NCBI RefSeq assembly: GCF_001649575.2
Contig: NC_051431.1
Location: forward strand, 12,262,905-12,326,904
Length of the DNA: 64,000 bases
Source: Kryptolebias marmoratus
Lineage: Eukaryota; Chordata; Actinopteri; Cyprinodontiformes; Rivulidae
Direction: 5' to 3'
Part shown: positions 1 to 13,800 of the stretch, piece by piece
Numbering within the stretch: position 1 is the first letter of the stretch
Layout: each line of letters starts with the position of its first letter
Position numbers and translations under genes: made by a program
Notes under the pieces: model-generated
What the model saw: the letters and a program-made list of their open reading frames with translations, nothing else
What the model was told of the DNA's origin: nothing
Database searches by the model: none

Positions 1-3000
1 CCCCGGCAATAAGACATAAGCAGCATCTCAAACGCCTCACTGTGGCTGACGCTCTGTGAGGAAACAACAACAGTCACCAACTGGTGGCCCGCAGGCCGTA
101 TCCAGCCCACGAGCTCCTCCCTATTTGGCCTGCAAGGGGTTGGAATATTAATAAATCAAAGTAAATGAGGTGCATTAATCAGTTCTATCAATCACAGCAA
201 CACACAGTGGCATCAGGACGCTCCGGCTGTTTAGATCAGCGTCTCACTGGACTGCGGCCGTTTGGAGACACAAAATTGACAAAAAAAATGCATAAATTTT
301 CACTTGGAATTAGAATAAATGGCATGTTTGCACGGACTCCTGGTGAAATTTAGGCTAAAACATTCAATGAGTTGACATTAATATCAACAAAAAACAAAAC
401 TACAGCTCTTGCTTTCTAGAGTTATAAAACTAAGGGGCTGTTCTCATGGGAATGTTTTTTTTTCCTGAATCTACAAAAGATTTTTATTGTTTCAGCCTTG
501 TGTCTACCAGGAAATGACATTTAAGAAGCACCAAAACAGTATGTTTGGAAAAGATTTTGTTTATTTTTCTCTGCGTGTTCTTGCCGTTTCATGTAAACAG
601 CTAAAACACAACCATTTGAAAATAATCACGTCACAGCCCCACCTCTCTAACCTACACCCAAAGGGCGTTTCTTGTTTTCAGCGTATTTGTGTGGCAGTGA
701 TACAGGCGTGGCGTTGCTACTGCAGCGTTTTGGGCCGTTCTCTGTGTTTCCCTCGCAGATGACGATGTTTCTAGAAGCGGTGCCGTGTTTACGAGGACAG
801 TTTCAGAGGCAACGATTCTGGAAAAGCTGCGTTTCCGTGTGAAAAGAGCCCAAACTGAGAGGAGTTTGAGACGCCCGCGAAGACTCCGCAACTTGTTGCA
901 TAACATTGTTTGAACACTCCCTGCAGCTCATGCAAGAAAAAAAGAGGCGTTTTGGGAACTCGTTTCAGAGTGTTGCTCACAGTTTGTCGCCGACAATCGC
1001 GGCTCAGCGAGATTTCGGCTTTCCCTTTTATCTCAGTGTGCCAAAACACAGGAGGCCTGGGTTTCAGTCCGGCTTCAGGTCGACTTGGTTTTCGTGCCAA
1101 TCCTGGATGACTCTAATCGTTCGGCTCTCTGTGAGTTGGAGCAGCAGGGAGTCACCGCTGAAATGAATCTGTAGCTTCCCTCAAGTAGAAGTGAAACAAA
1201 CAAACAAACAAAGCATTGCTGTTCAGGCTTTCCTGAACTCCCATGTTACTTGTTTAATTAAATTTATGGCATTTTATGGCGGCAGAGGTTCAAACAAATA
1301 TAAGAGAAAAGTCTTAATTATCAGAAACATGGCTCCACAAAAGCTGGTCTCCAAACTGTCTCATTAGAAAAACATTCTCGCCCTTGGGATAATTTTGATA
1401 ATGACCCCTGCCAAAGACTGGGGGGAAAGGACGGGACGTCGTCTCTGCGACGTCACCTACTGGTTTACATTTAGACCATTACCATAACACTCTTTGAAAG
1501 GCAGTTGGAAGCGAGTGGCGGATCTGACTGAGGACTGGAGATGAAAACTCACTGAGCAGCAGCTTGTCAATCTCAATCCCCCTGTTGGCCATTAGACAGA
1601 GCGCGCGCTTCAAACGCTCCTGCAGAGGCGTTGTTTTAAAGATACAAGACTAAGCTCATTTTTGCTTGGACGTTGTATGACTAAACTCACTTTCTCCCAG
1701 CTTAAACAATCCGTAAGGTCGAGTAAAAAGTTTATAAGAAAACAAGCGTTTCACTCTGAAGTTAGGAGATCAGAAACAAACTTAGATTAACACTTTTGTC
1801 TTCCCCTTGTTGTTTCATTTCATGCTCAAGAGTCACATAAAAAAGGTTTTGCAAATATACAGGAAGAGTAAACATTTGTCTCCAACAAAATTTCAGTCAC
1901 TTGGAGAGATGAAATTGTTTTATAAACTTTATGTTTTTAGAGTTTCCATGTATGCATTTTACATTATCTCTTAAAAGGTGTGTTTGGTTTCATGTTTGGG
2001 TCATTTTTTAAATAATCAACATGTTAGTTTTACATACATGCACACAAAGAAACACGTCTCCAAATCAACATGCATGAAACAGGAAGCAGAAAAGTTCAAC
2101 AATCTGTTATTAACATTAAACTAATTACCACTCTCATTAATTAACACTTTATTATTGAAGTTTAGTTTTACTTTGTGATCCATCCAGCCAGCCAGCCACC
2201 AAATTTGAATTAAAAATTACAAAATAGGAAATCTGTTTCCCCTTTTGATGAATGTTTTTAGGACCTTTAAAATGGTGTTTTTGCCAACTTGATTGCAAAA
2301 CAACTTAGACGAATAAAATAAATCATTTGTTAAACAAGGCTTTTAATTTATTCATTTATTTTACAAATCATGGTGGGAAATGGAAGTTTGGAAGTGGACT
2401 CTCCCAGTTAAGACTTGGTCCCCCCAAAAAGAGGTAAACTTCTTTTAGCTTTCAGCTCGTGCTCTGCTTCTTTTAGCTGCTTTTAGCTTTTTTCAGCTCT
2501 CGGCGTTCGTTAAATGAAAAGTCCAATTTAGCTTCAATTAACCAAAGGGTATTTCTGTTTAATATCTTCTCCGGCAGAAGAAAAAAACACGACTCCTTTT
2601 CTGATTACATAAAATCACTGTTTCACCTGTTTTATTTACGGACTCTTAAAAACAAAGAAGAAAGTGCGTTACGTATCAACTTAACAAGGTAACCAGTTAG
2701 TAAGAGTAAGCAAGAATTATTCTTAAAATACACAAGTAGCAATAAATATTTATTTTTTATTAGCATTTTGCCTCTATAAGCCTAAAAAACAAGATGATTT
2801 ATGTTAACCAGTTAGCACTGGTAGTTAAGTTTCAACTGAGACTAACTTTAACCTTCAGAGGAAACAATCAGGTTTAAATGATCAGAAAAGCTTAAACAAA
2901 CTCAAAATTAAACATGTGAGACTCTAGATTTGGATTATATCTTTCCGTATCTTCATATAAAATATTTATTTTCCTATTTTATCTGTTGAACAGAACAGTG

Positions 3001-3952
3001 AACATGTTGAGCAGTGAGTAATTTTCACATTATGCCAAAAGAACAGCAAATTTTTAAATTGCATTTCCTACGAAATTATTCTGTGTTCTCTGCCTGTAGT
3101 GAGAGATGTACCAAAACACGTTCTCTGCGCGTCGGTCTGACAGTAGACGACTGGATCAGGTGCCTCATGGCGAGGAGGACGACTAACCACACCAAACGAA
3201 GAAGAAGCTGGAGCTCACTGATCTGTTTTCAGCTTCAGGTGGACATAGGACCGAGGCAGGTAAATCGAACAGATCTGAAACAGGTGTTGGTGGACAAAAG
3301 CCTTTTTGGTGGGAGGGAGGGTTAGCCCACCGAGGCGCCCACCCACCGCGCTCGGGCTCAAACTAGAAATGTAGTTTCCAGTTTTAGGAATAATTTCAAC
3401 CCCGTTTGTGGCGATGCTGCCGTTTGGAACGTCGTGGATGCTGACGGCCTGTTCTGTAACACTGTTTGTCATTTATTGTGATTCGTATCTACAGCAGAGA
3501 TGGCAAACTGGACATCAGAACAGGGGAAAATACTAAAAAAGTCGTAAGAGTGTCCCATTTGTGCCGATGGGAGTGACTTCATGAGAATAAAAAGTCAACG
3601 CCTGCTCGCCCTCTGACTGCCACAGTGTGTTTCCCAGTATCCAAGAAATGTACATTTTCGAGATGAATCTTATTTGTGTGCTGATCAGAGTAAGGGTAAA
3701 GGTCCAGTCAAAGCATGCCCCCGTCCCCCCTCTAATCCCACCCCCAAAAAAAGTGACAAAACAAGTGTTTACAGAGCAGGAGTCATATTTTACAACATGT
3801 TTGAATGTGATGGAATCTCCCACTTGTTTCAGGCATCTTCTCCCCTTCCCTGTGTGTCTCTCTCTCCTTTTTCTAGCTGCTGATCAGCATTTGAAAGGCA
3901 GCTTTGACAGTGAGAAAGAAAGTGAGTGAGTGAGAGAGAGGGAGAGAGAGAG
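1..3952. other. 5' flank of npas1, no gene recognised
   Basis: Both strands were scanned for reading frames with splice signals and recognisable protein. Only short unrelated frames were seen. The DNA is mostly AT-rich and apparently unique. A stretch at about 430-1170 has runs resembling the degenerate GTTTACA/AACG-type non-autonomous transposons of fish, but no clear ends. The last 40 bases before the gap turn into GAGA repeats. Distal regulatory DNA for npas1 is possible but nothing specific can be named. Confidence 0.6.
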
Positions 3953-4220
3953 NNNNNNNNNNNNNNNNNNNNNNNNNNNNNNNNNNNNNNNNNNNNNNNN
4001 NNNNNNNNNNNNNNNNNNNNNNNNNNNNNNNNNNNNNNNNNNNNNNNNNNNNNNNNNNNNNNNNNNNNNNNNNNNNNNNNNNNNNNNNNNNNNNNNNNNN
4101 NNNNNNNNNNNNNNNNNNNNNNNNNNNNNNNNNNNNNNNNNNNNNNNNNNNNNNNNNNNNNNNNNNNNNNNNNNNNNNNNNNNNNNNNNNNNNNNNNNNN
4201 NNNNNNNNNNNNNNNNNNNN
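3953..4220. other. Assembly gap (268 N)
   Basis: Run of N flanked by GAGAGA on the left and GGGAGGGA on the right, so the missing sequence is probably a purine-rich simple repeat. It lies about 620 bases upstream of the npas1 start codon and may hide part of the promoter. Confidence 0.99.
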
Positions 4221-4843
4221 GATGAAGGGCGGGAGGGAGGGAGGGAGCACGCCGGCTGGAAGGAGGGAGGGAGACGGAGAGAAAGAGATTCTCACACTGG
4301 CTGTGTCCTAATCCGAGTCCATCTCTGAGAGAAGCAGCGGAGCAGAGTGTTAGTGAAGTGAGTTACACACACACACACACACACCCTCATACACACACAC
4401 CATCTCCATCCTTTGCTCTGTCACAAACACACACACTTCCAGCGGGAGAGTCCACGATCATGCGTCCGGCTGCGCGGCCACGGCTTTTGTGAAAGTGCGA
4501 GGGGGCGACCGGCGCTGTCCCAGTGTCCCCTCCCCACCCCGCCCTCCCTCCCTCTACCTCCTCACCCCGTCTTTGGCTCTCTCTCTCACACACACACACG
4601 CGCGGACGCACGCGCGCGCTCACACTATGTGTCTGTTTGCTGTGTTTAAGCTCGAGGCGCTGCTGGTGGCGGAGGTGTCGGAGGTGGTGTGGTGAGGTGG
4701 TGGGCACTGCCAGGGCAGAGCAGGGGGCACCGGAGAGGAGAGGAGAGAAGGAAGAGGAGGAGGAGGAGGAGGAAGAGGAGGAGGAGGAGGAGGAGGAGGA
4801 AGAAAGAGACAAAGTGGATCAGATCAACAGCAGCGGACTGGAA
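4221..4843 (+). promoter_or_regulatory. npas1 promoter / 5' UTR zone
   Basis: This GC- and purine-rich block ends at the first coding ATG. It contains CA repeats (about 4364-4400 and 4588-4600), scattered CpG (ACGCACGCGCGCGCTC around 4608), and a GGA/GAA tract (about 4748-4803) likely to be 5' UTR. No TATA box is evident, as is usual for GC-rich developmental promoters. The transcription start cannot be placed from sequence alone. In the npas1 frame the tract would read as a poly-glutamate run, but that frame has no ATG before 4844. Confidence 0.5.
4627..4695 (+). other. Possible upstream ORF in npas1 leader
   Basis: An ATG at 4627 opens a 22-codon frame ending with TGA at 4693-4695, about 150 bases before the npas1 start and in another frame. 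A shorter one starts at 4460 (10 codons, TGA at 4490). If the leader includes this region these could damp translation of npas1. Whether it is transcribed is not known. Confidence 0.25.
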
Positions 4844-4854
4844 ATGCCCATCAG
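4844..4854 (+). CDS. npas1: npas1 coding exon 1 (start codon)
   Basis: Only 11 coding bases, encoding Met-Pro-Ile and two bases of Ser, followed by the donor GTAAGA. It joins in frame to exon 2 to give [12 protein letters not shown]. This ATG is the only one in its frame between the upstream open region and the donor, and has G at -3. Mammalian NPAS family members also have a very short exon before the basic region. An alternative upstream first exon cannot be excluded. Confidence 0.72.
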
Positions 4855-7800
4855 GTAAGATCTAAAAACTTACAGTCATCACACACTCACACACTCTAGG
4901 CTGACGGATATTCACACACACATACACACACACACTCGCAAAGGTTTTGTTTTCTCAACTAATTTATCATTTGACAAAGAAAGATGAAGGTTTGTAAAAC
5001 TTTGTTGCCTTTAAAAAGTTCCTTTTCTTTTATCTCTTCAGCTAAAAAAAACAGAACTTCTGAAGCAGAGAAAACTTTTCCTCCTGATAAACAAAGTAAA
5101 GCTGCTCAGATGTCACCAGATTATCACAGTCTTAGTTGACGTGTGTATTTTTGTTCATTTAGTTGAAGAAAACTGATCAGTTTTGACTGTTTGACAGGAT
5201 GCTTGAATGTGATTGAGTTAAAACAGAAAAAAACTGATGCATTTGTTTAGACGAAAGTTGTGAATTTGTGTTGACTGAGACGATTTCAGACTAAACTCAC
5301 AGTTTTTGCACCAAACCCTCTTGGTGCGTTTCATCACTTTGAAGCGGCACGATAACTCCTCGCTGTTCAGATGGCTCCAGTGTTGGCATATTTTGTCTGC
5401 GTGTTTGTGCTGTTTGAAGGCACGAAGCGGGCCGTGTCCACCTGCAGAGGCAGAATCGGTCACAGTTTACTGGCTTGTTGGTAAAATTTGCTGCGTTTAG
5501 AGTTTTTTTTTTTTTTTTTTTTTTTTGCTGCAGGTGGTCCAAATTGGCAGAAAGGCTGTGACAAACCCAAGCTGTCCAGTAAAAATAACATCAGACCGTC
5601 ACAAAAAATTAAACTCACGCTCTGGTTTTTATCAGAACCTCCCAGTTATCGTGTCGGGGCGGTTTAAAGTAAAAATGACTGCATTTAGGAAGATTTTCTG
5701 TTGCCTTGTGGATGTTTGTGTCCAAACTGTTTACATCGTGCGTTCAAAAAAAAGAAAGGGGAAAAAAAAAATGGGAGGAAATTGTGTTGTGTGTGTTACC
5801 CTCGTAAATTGTGCTCGGTTTCATGCGCCGCCAACGAGATCATTTGCATCCACACCTGCTGAGGCTGCAGGTGCTGCAGAGAAATTCCCACCAAATAACA
5901 GCCTCCGGTGTGGAGGAGTCACTCGCTCAGGTGTCAGAGCGTTTGGAGAAGGGAAGTGAATTGCCGTCAGATGCTTCTGCACTGTAGCAATACTCTGGTT
6001 TCTCTTTTTCTTTTTTTCTTTTTTTAATTCGTTCGCCACTTCAATGAGGAAGAACGGACATAGTGAATGTTTCCACTTAACGTTTGGCATCGGCGACGCC
6101 TGGAGAACAGGAACCAGACGGAGTGGTTGCGTGAGCGTGGTGCAGTTTGTACCCCGACCCTTTGAGCCGCTGAGCCCTTCCATCTGTTTCACATCCAGCC
6201 TGTGCCGGACGGTTCGGTCGTGACCTCTTTGCTTGACCTTTATTATTATTATTATTATTATTAAAGTCAGACTTGAGTTTCTTTTGTTGGCTTTAGGATA
6301 TGATGAGCTGCAGCTCCTGCCAACAAGCAGCTGAGCGTCTCCTGAAAAAACGCAATAAAGCAGAGGGAGATGGAGTCCGAGCTGTTTGACACTTGTCTTC
6401 TTTTATTTTTCTCCCAACGAGGGAATCAAATCCTTCACTTCAGCTCGTTTTTTTTTTTTTGTTTGAGCCTCACCGAGGAGTTCAGCAGGTAGACAGACCT
6501 GCCTCACCTCTCCCTCTTTTCCTCTTCCCCTCTTGATATTTTTGTCTCTCTCTGCTGCTCTCTGACACACACACACACTGAGGTGGTCAGTGCACGGTGC
6601 GTTGACAGACAGCCGCTCACACACTCCTTGCTCTGGCTGTGCGTGCGAGTGTGTGTATGTGTGTGTGTGTGAGCAGCGCTGACAGACAGTGTGGGGGTCT
6701 GTGACAGAGGGTGTCAGCGCAGTGTCAGGGAGATGTGTTTAGTGTCACACTCTGCTGACCTGATCTCCGGTCGGACTGTCCACTCCGGCCCCGCTGTGGC
6801 TCCTTACATAACCCCCGCTGTCATTCACACACCCGCCTGAAGGGATCCACCAGCCTTTTCATGCACACGCACACGTACACACAAACACACAGGCACTTAG
6901 AGATTGCTCACAATGTAAAGGCATCCGAACTCAACTAAAATCTTACTGATGGTATTTATTTTTTCCTCATCAGTTTGCTCTAAGAGAAAAGCAGAATTCA
7001 CATTTTTAAGAGATTCACAGAATATTGAAACAAGTGAACACCTCCACATCTCGAGAAACTTTTGTCAAAAGTCTGAACTTCCCCCGCTGCGGATCATTTA
7101 TACCTTTGTATTATTCACTTGTGGACAGTTTCCGTGCCGTGGTGCCTTCAGGTCCCGGGTGAGTGACCCCGGTGTGCAGTTCTTTGGCCTGTGGTTGTTT
7201 GGAGGTCAGTGCTGATGTAGTGATGCCTGCAGGAGTGGATTTACCGTCTTCGGCCCGGATTCAGGGCTGAATCCATTTGGCTGATTCCTCCACAGTAAGA
7301 AAAAAAAAAAAGAAAAGAAAGCTTCTGTTTTCTTCTGCGTTTGTTCTCCTATAACCTTTACACATGTGGGGAGCAAGTTTAACCCCAGAATTAACTGCAG
7401 CTTTTTTCTTTTTCTTTCTTTTTGTTAAAGGATTAACTTCACTGTTAAATTCTTTTACTGTTTTTGTGCGTAAAGGTTGTCACTGTTTAGATGTTTTTTT
7501 AGAGAAACATTGAACCGTTTAGCTCCTCAGACCACTTTTTACTAAACAGGGGAAATGATCACTTGAGTAAAAGACGTAACACTGGATAAAGAGCTAAAGC
7601 AGCTTATTATTTATCTGAATGTTATTCTAACTGAATGTACGTTGAGATGTCATCATGTTAGTCCAGAGCACAACGTTCAACAAAACCATCAGTTTGTCAT
7701 TTCCAAGACACTGAACCTGTTGAGCTCGCCGTCTCTTCGGTTTTTATCGCCTGTTTTATCAAAAGAAACAACAACAAAAAAATCCAACGATTAAAATCAG

Positions 7801-10800
7801 TCCGTAGGGATTGTTTTTCCCCTTGCACGTAAACAAGAGAGTGCGCACTGATTGGAGTTTCAGTCTCGCAGGTCTTTTGTGTACGCCGAGGCCCAGGTAG
7901 ATGTTAATGATGACAGACATGGATTGGATTCGCTGTAGCTGCACGCCTGTGAGGAGTGGACATCAAAGCACGCTCACCAAAGCTCTCTGTAATAAAGGAG
8001 GAGGAGGGGGGGAAAGATATTGATTACCAAGGGTGAACATTAACAAATCTCTTTTTCTCTCCTTTTTTTTTTTTACCATCCACGTCTTCATCCGTCCATC
8101 ATTCCTCCTCCTCTGCCTCTCCTCTCTCCCTGCATTATTTGCCTCCACTTACCATCTGGCCCTCTAACCCTCTTTAATCATTTATTTATTTGCTGATCTC
8201 TTTATTCGTCCAGCTTAGGTCCACCATGTGACCGCGTGCACTGTTACCATCCTTCCTTTACGCCTCCTCTTCCTCCTCGTTGCTGCACAGATACCTGGGA
8301 GGGGCGGGGAGGGGCTGGGANNNNNNNNNNNNNNNNNNNNNNNNNNNNNNNNNNNNNNNNNNNNNNNNNNNNNNNNNNNNNNNNNNNNNNNNNNNNNNNN
8401 NNNNNNNNNNNNNNNNNNNNNNNNNNNNNNNNNNNNNNNNNNNNNNNNNNNNNNNNNNNNNNNNNNNNNNNNNNNNNNNNNNNNNNNNNNNNNNNNNNNN
8501 NNNNNNNNNNNNNNNNNNNNNNNNNNNNNNNNNNNNNNNNNNNNNNNNNNNNNNNNNNNNNNNNNNNNNNNNNNNNNNNNNNNNNNNNNNNNNNNNNNNN
8601 NNNNNNNNNNNNNNNNNNNNNNNNNNNNNNNNNNNNNNNNNNNNNNNNNNNNNNNNNNNNNNNNNNNNNNNNNNNNNNNATAGTGGGAGCGAGATTGGGA
8701 GGGGGTGTCGGGGACGGAGAGAGGGGTGGAGGGGGGTGGGGGGTAGATCTTCATGTCCAGCAGCTGTCGATTGATCAGCGGCTGAGAAATTGGACATTAA
8801 AAAGTGTTTTGACTTCCAAATCCTGAGGTCCAACCACGGCCGTAATGCATGATAAGTAGTTTTCAGCCCTCCAACCAGAATACCAAACTTCTTCTCCCCC
8901 GACGCTCCAGACACTCATTTACAACTACTCAACAACATGAAAGGCCAGATAGAAAACTAGCTGCATCAGAAATTCTGTTCATGTTACTCCCAACCATGTC
9001 TTCAGCATCTTCCATGATATTGAGCGCTCTCTGTTTGATAAAATATTATTCAAAGGAATATCTTGGGTTGCTGTTGTATGTGCGCCTCGCTTTCACCTTC
9101 GGTTGGAGATAATTAAAGAGGAGTGGGCGCCGGGTAACTAGAGCTGCCTGAACTGAAATAAAATTTAAAATAAATAAATAAATAAAAATACCACGATTAG
9201 TAAAATGTAACTGCAGTGACTGGAATGTAAACACACTGATTCGGTTCACTTATTTTAGGGGATTTTGTGTGAATTGTTTTGATTATACTCACCCCGCCCC
9301 AAAACAAGAGAAGAACTAGAAGTGGAAGGACCCCGGGTCAGACGGGCCACGCTGAAAAAAAAACTAGAGCGCTGTATCACAGATGGCTGCAAATGTTTCC
9401 CTGAAATTAATTTATTGGTGTTTAAACAGTTGTGGGACAGCGTTATCTGATTAAAATAACAAAAAACAAAAGGTGCAACAAAGGCGTTAATATAACGTTT
9501 TATAACAGCGGATTGCAAACTTTTCCATTTCCGTTCCGTCGAGTGGTGACCCCAGCCATCGCTAGCTGGAGTAAACAAACCCTTCTAAAAGGCTAATTAA
9601 ACACAGGCATGTTGACATTACAAACAGCTTCAGCAGGGTTAAACTTTTTTTTTTTATTTGTGTTTGACTGGCATTTTTGTTTTCAGTCTTTTTCAATCTC
9701 TGTTTTTTTTGAGCTGTGGCAAGAGTTAGATTTTAAGAATCATCTTAAATTCTTGATTTGGTTTGGGGTGGCTTGGCCCAGTGGGTAGAAAGGTTGTCTT
9801 CTGATCAGAGTGTCAGGGGTTCGATCCCCAGCTCCTGCAGGCTGCTGACACTGGACCCCCACTGCCCACCGATATGGTTATTGGTGCAGGAGTGAGAACA
9901 TGGAAAAAAAAAATGCTGTATATAGTGGGTAAAAAAATATAAATATATAAATGTATAGATAAGCAGAACCTGGAGACGTTAAAAAGGTGGGGGACCATTT
10001 CCAGAGATCAGCCCAGGACCACCTCCTGTTTTTTGTCCCACTGTGGGGTCCCAAGCCAAACGTTGGGAACCGCTGGTTCACAGCATTAGATTGGTGGGTT
10101 AATAGGTCACCTGGGGATGATACACATGTTCCAAAAAGCCTTAAAGTGATAGTCTAGATTGTTTGAAGGGTAGTTCAGTGGAAAGCTACAAACGGTTAAT
10201 ATCTTACCTGCTGCAGATAGCTTGATTCTGATTAGCTAACGGCTAGTTAGCTAACGGCTAGTTAGCTAATCAGACCAGAGTGGTTTGCTGCCATCCTAAA
10301 ACATCTCCAGTCTCAAGAAATGCATATTGTTTATGTGAATGTTGTTGTTTTACAGTGACACAGTGTTTTACAAAGAGCCTGATGGTTATTTACAGACAGC
10401 AGCCTGGAGCCCTTCTGGTCCACATACCATAATATTCCTCCTAGAATAACTGTGCAATTTAAAGGTTTACAGAAGCAGCATTTGTGTAAAATGCTGTGAA
10501 ATCTTTGAGATTGGAGTGGTTTTAAGACGGCAGCAGTCCACTTTGGGCTTGGCCTCACTTGTTGCTGGTCTTTAGCAGCATCTCAGTCTGGCCTTAATTA
10601 AACTCTTTTTCTTCAAACGGATCGTTTTAAAGAGCTACGAGCTACAGTAAGACGACTAAGTTGTTACCTGCCCCTGAATTCTTCCACACGAGCCTGCCTC
10701 GGAAGATCGAAGCTATCACTTTAAAGAGAAAGAAAGCGAGCGTAGCGTTTTCTCAGGTCAGTGAGTAAAAAGCGAAGCCATAGGAATCCGGTTTACACAT

Positions 10801-13800
10801 CAGTGTAAATATCCAAACAAACAGCCCCACCTCCCCCTCCCCCCGCCCCCAGAGGTGGAAGTGATGTTCTTGTTATTGCTGCATCCTGTAACGGCTCGGC
10901 CCGGCTCTTCACCTTGGCGTGACTGCAGTGTGCACGCCGTCTCTGGTGGGCCATGAGAGCTCCTGTGCCTCCACATTCACAGTCTTGGCCAGACTCCGTA
11001 TTGGGCCCCGGGGGTTGTGGAGATGAGGCATAAAACAACCGTGTCTCCACCTAGGGGAGCTGGTGGCAAGGCGGTGCGGCTATTGTCTGCCGGCGTGCTG
11101 TTTGACTTAAATGTGTTCATTTGCCTTAGCTCCTGACTCCCTACGGGGAGGGGCGGCTTGGGGGGAGAGGAGGGGCGCGCTAACGAACCTCTGACAGCTG
11201 GAGGCCCTAATTAAACGTCCCTGCTGAAAATAAACAGAGCAAGAGAGCCAAGCGAGCAGCGGAGAGCGGCTGCGAGCGCTCGCTGCACTGCCCTCCTCTC
11301 TGTTGTCGTCGTGCCAAGAGAGCACGGCTCTATAGGGTGGGGGGTCTCCAACATACACTCACACACACACACACACACACACACTGCGGTAATGAATATG
11401 TAGCACAGCAGCAACACATTGTGAACACCTGCGGTCACACTTGATACAAGTTGATCTCCGCAGCTGTGGGCACAGTGCATTTTTCTCTCCCCGTGCTTTC
11501 AGAATATATATTTACCCACGCTGGAGTGACGGAGCAAGGCGACTCAGTCGGGTCTCGCGCTCCGTCTAGATGACACTTCTGACATTCAGCCTGTTGTTCT
11601 GCTAGCTAGCCCGGGCATTAGCAGTCAAAGTGGCGGGGTCCATTTGAGTGAGTGCATTAATGTGCCGCCCAACCTGCGACAAGGTTATGAGGCTGATTGA
11701 ATAATTACTGTGGAGGCTCCTGTCCATTATGGTCCCTGTGTCTGCTCAGATAGAAGGGTGGTGGTGGGGGGTGGGNNNNNNNNNNNNNNNNNNNNNNNNN
11801 NNNNNNNNNNNNNNNNNNNNNNNNNNNNNNNNNNGTGGGGGAGCCGGAGAGAGATGGAGAGATAGTTTGAGACAGAAAGATGGGAGGAGAGATTAGATAA
11901 GCACAGATAGGGTCAATTAAGAGATAAACACACAGGTATGGGCTGGAGTCAAGGCTGTGTGTGTGTGTGTGTGTTTGTTTGTGTGTGTGAGCGTCAGGAG
12001 GAAAAAAAAAACTGTTTCCTGTCTGTGTCTCCGTTTGATCTCTCTGTCTGACCGGACGCAGCCTAATTTGGCATGTAGAGCATTTATCCAGGTGAGGCAG
12101 GGAAGGTGACAAAGGTGAAGTTGTCAGACAGAGGTGCGCTGCCCTCTGCTCGACCCTGTCTTCTCCTCACCCAGCTCTCGCAGAGCGGGACTGTCAGCCA
12201 CGGGCAGGCGGGTGGGATTGAGACTAAAATGTGTTTCCTGTCGCTGAATGAAGCCCGAGCTGATCAAACGCTTCAAGGAATGCACGTCGTCCAGTTTTCT
12301 TCGATGCTGAGAAATGAGGGAGTTAAAGTCATTCTGGTCAAATCTTGACACTAACGTTAAAGGCGATTCAACATGATGTTGAATGTATGTGTTGTGAACA
12401 ACTCTCAGCTGCCAGGACATCAACATTTATCTCAATATCTGTAAAAACGACTGAGTTAGATTCATTTTTGTGTTGGCTAGTGTTGATTAGCTGCGGCGAC
12501 CATCTGGAATTAGATTAACTCCATTGGAGACGTACGTCAGGTGATTACTTCTTGAAAATTTCATTAAAGCTCCTCTTGTGGTTCACGAGATATTTTGCTA
12601 ACAATCGGACGGAGCTGACTCCAGCAGTCAGTGGCAAGGTTTCAATCAAAGTTGGGCTGCGATCTGTTGCACCTTAGAGTAAGTGTTTGGGGTCAGCCTC
12701 AGCTACTACCATGCCAAAGTTAAGCTCAAAGTTTGCAGAATTACCTGAGTTAAAGTCCATTTGCTCAGCTGTAGTGGCCATCTTGAATTGGGTTAACTAT
12801 AAAAGTATGTCAGTTGTAGGTGTACATCCAATGATGTTTTATAAAGATTCATCCAGTGGTTCATGTGATATTTGGCTAACTTTTGCCTGCCAGAAAAATG
12901 TTTAGCCTGTAAAAAAAAAAGTCATTGATGGACACAAATTAGGTAATGTGAGAAAAATAAACTTTTTTTTTATTTGTAACACCCACCCGCCTGCACTTTG
13001 ACGGTGTCCTCTACAGTCTTTGTCTTTTACAAGACATGATAAAGTAGCCTAACTTGGTTCAGGTGACCCACTTTTAGGGTTTAGTCAGACCTGCTTTTTA
13101 AGCTCATGTTGGCATTGAAATATTCATCCATCCGGCATCGGTTTCCACAGAGGCCAGCTTTTATCCCGCTGACCTGGGATCATGTTAGAAACAGACATTC
13201 TGCTGCCTAAAGACAGAAGAAAAACCATAAAGGATGACCCGATCTCTCCGTCTCTCTTTGCGGAACCGATTATTGACTTCTCTTGCCTTTGAATCCAGTC
13301 CAAGAAGTTTTCTCGCATGCATTTAACGTTGGCTGTTTAGCACCAGATTTGCGCACTGATATCTGCCAAAACCTGCCCCAGCTTCTGCTGACCCCTCTTA
13401 GCCAAGGTCAGCGTAGCCATGCTCAAACTCGAGACATAATCCATTTTCTTCTGCCCTGGCAAAGCTCCACTGACTCGATTGTGCTGACCCAGCCGGCCCG
13501 GAGGAAGAGGCAGTAAGGGAGGGAGAGAGGCTCATCTCGGTGCCCAAGGGCATGACACCGAGGTGCTGGGGGCCACGGCAGCCCTTTAAATGTCAACACA
13601 GCACAGAGGGCAGGCAAACTGTTGAGGAGCGCCGCTCTGTTTGAGGACAGCGGAGAATATTGGCAACTTTAGCAGAACAAAGACGGAGGACAGGGTCTTT
13701 TTTTTTTTTTTTTTTTTTTTTTGGCGTATACATCCAGATCTGTGTTTGGACTCACTGAAGGCCAGCAGACAAAATAGCTTTTTTTTTTTTTTTTTTTTTT

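Noticed and set aside
4523..4858. 111-codon frame with a long poly-glutamate run upstream of npas1
   Set aside because: It starts with GTG, not ATG. Its only ATG is the npas1 start at 4844, and the Glu run comes from a GGA/GAA simple repeat.
9774..9828. A functional tRNA gene
   Set aside because: A and B boxes are present, but the flanks do not form acceptor and anticodon stems that I can pair. It fits a SINE head.
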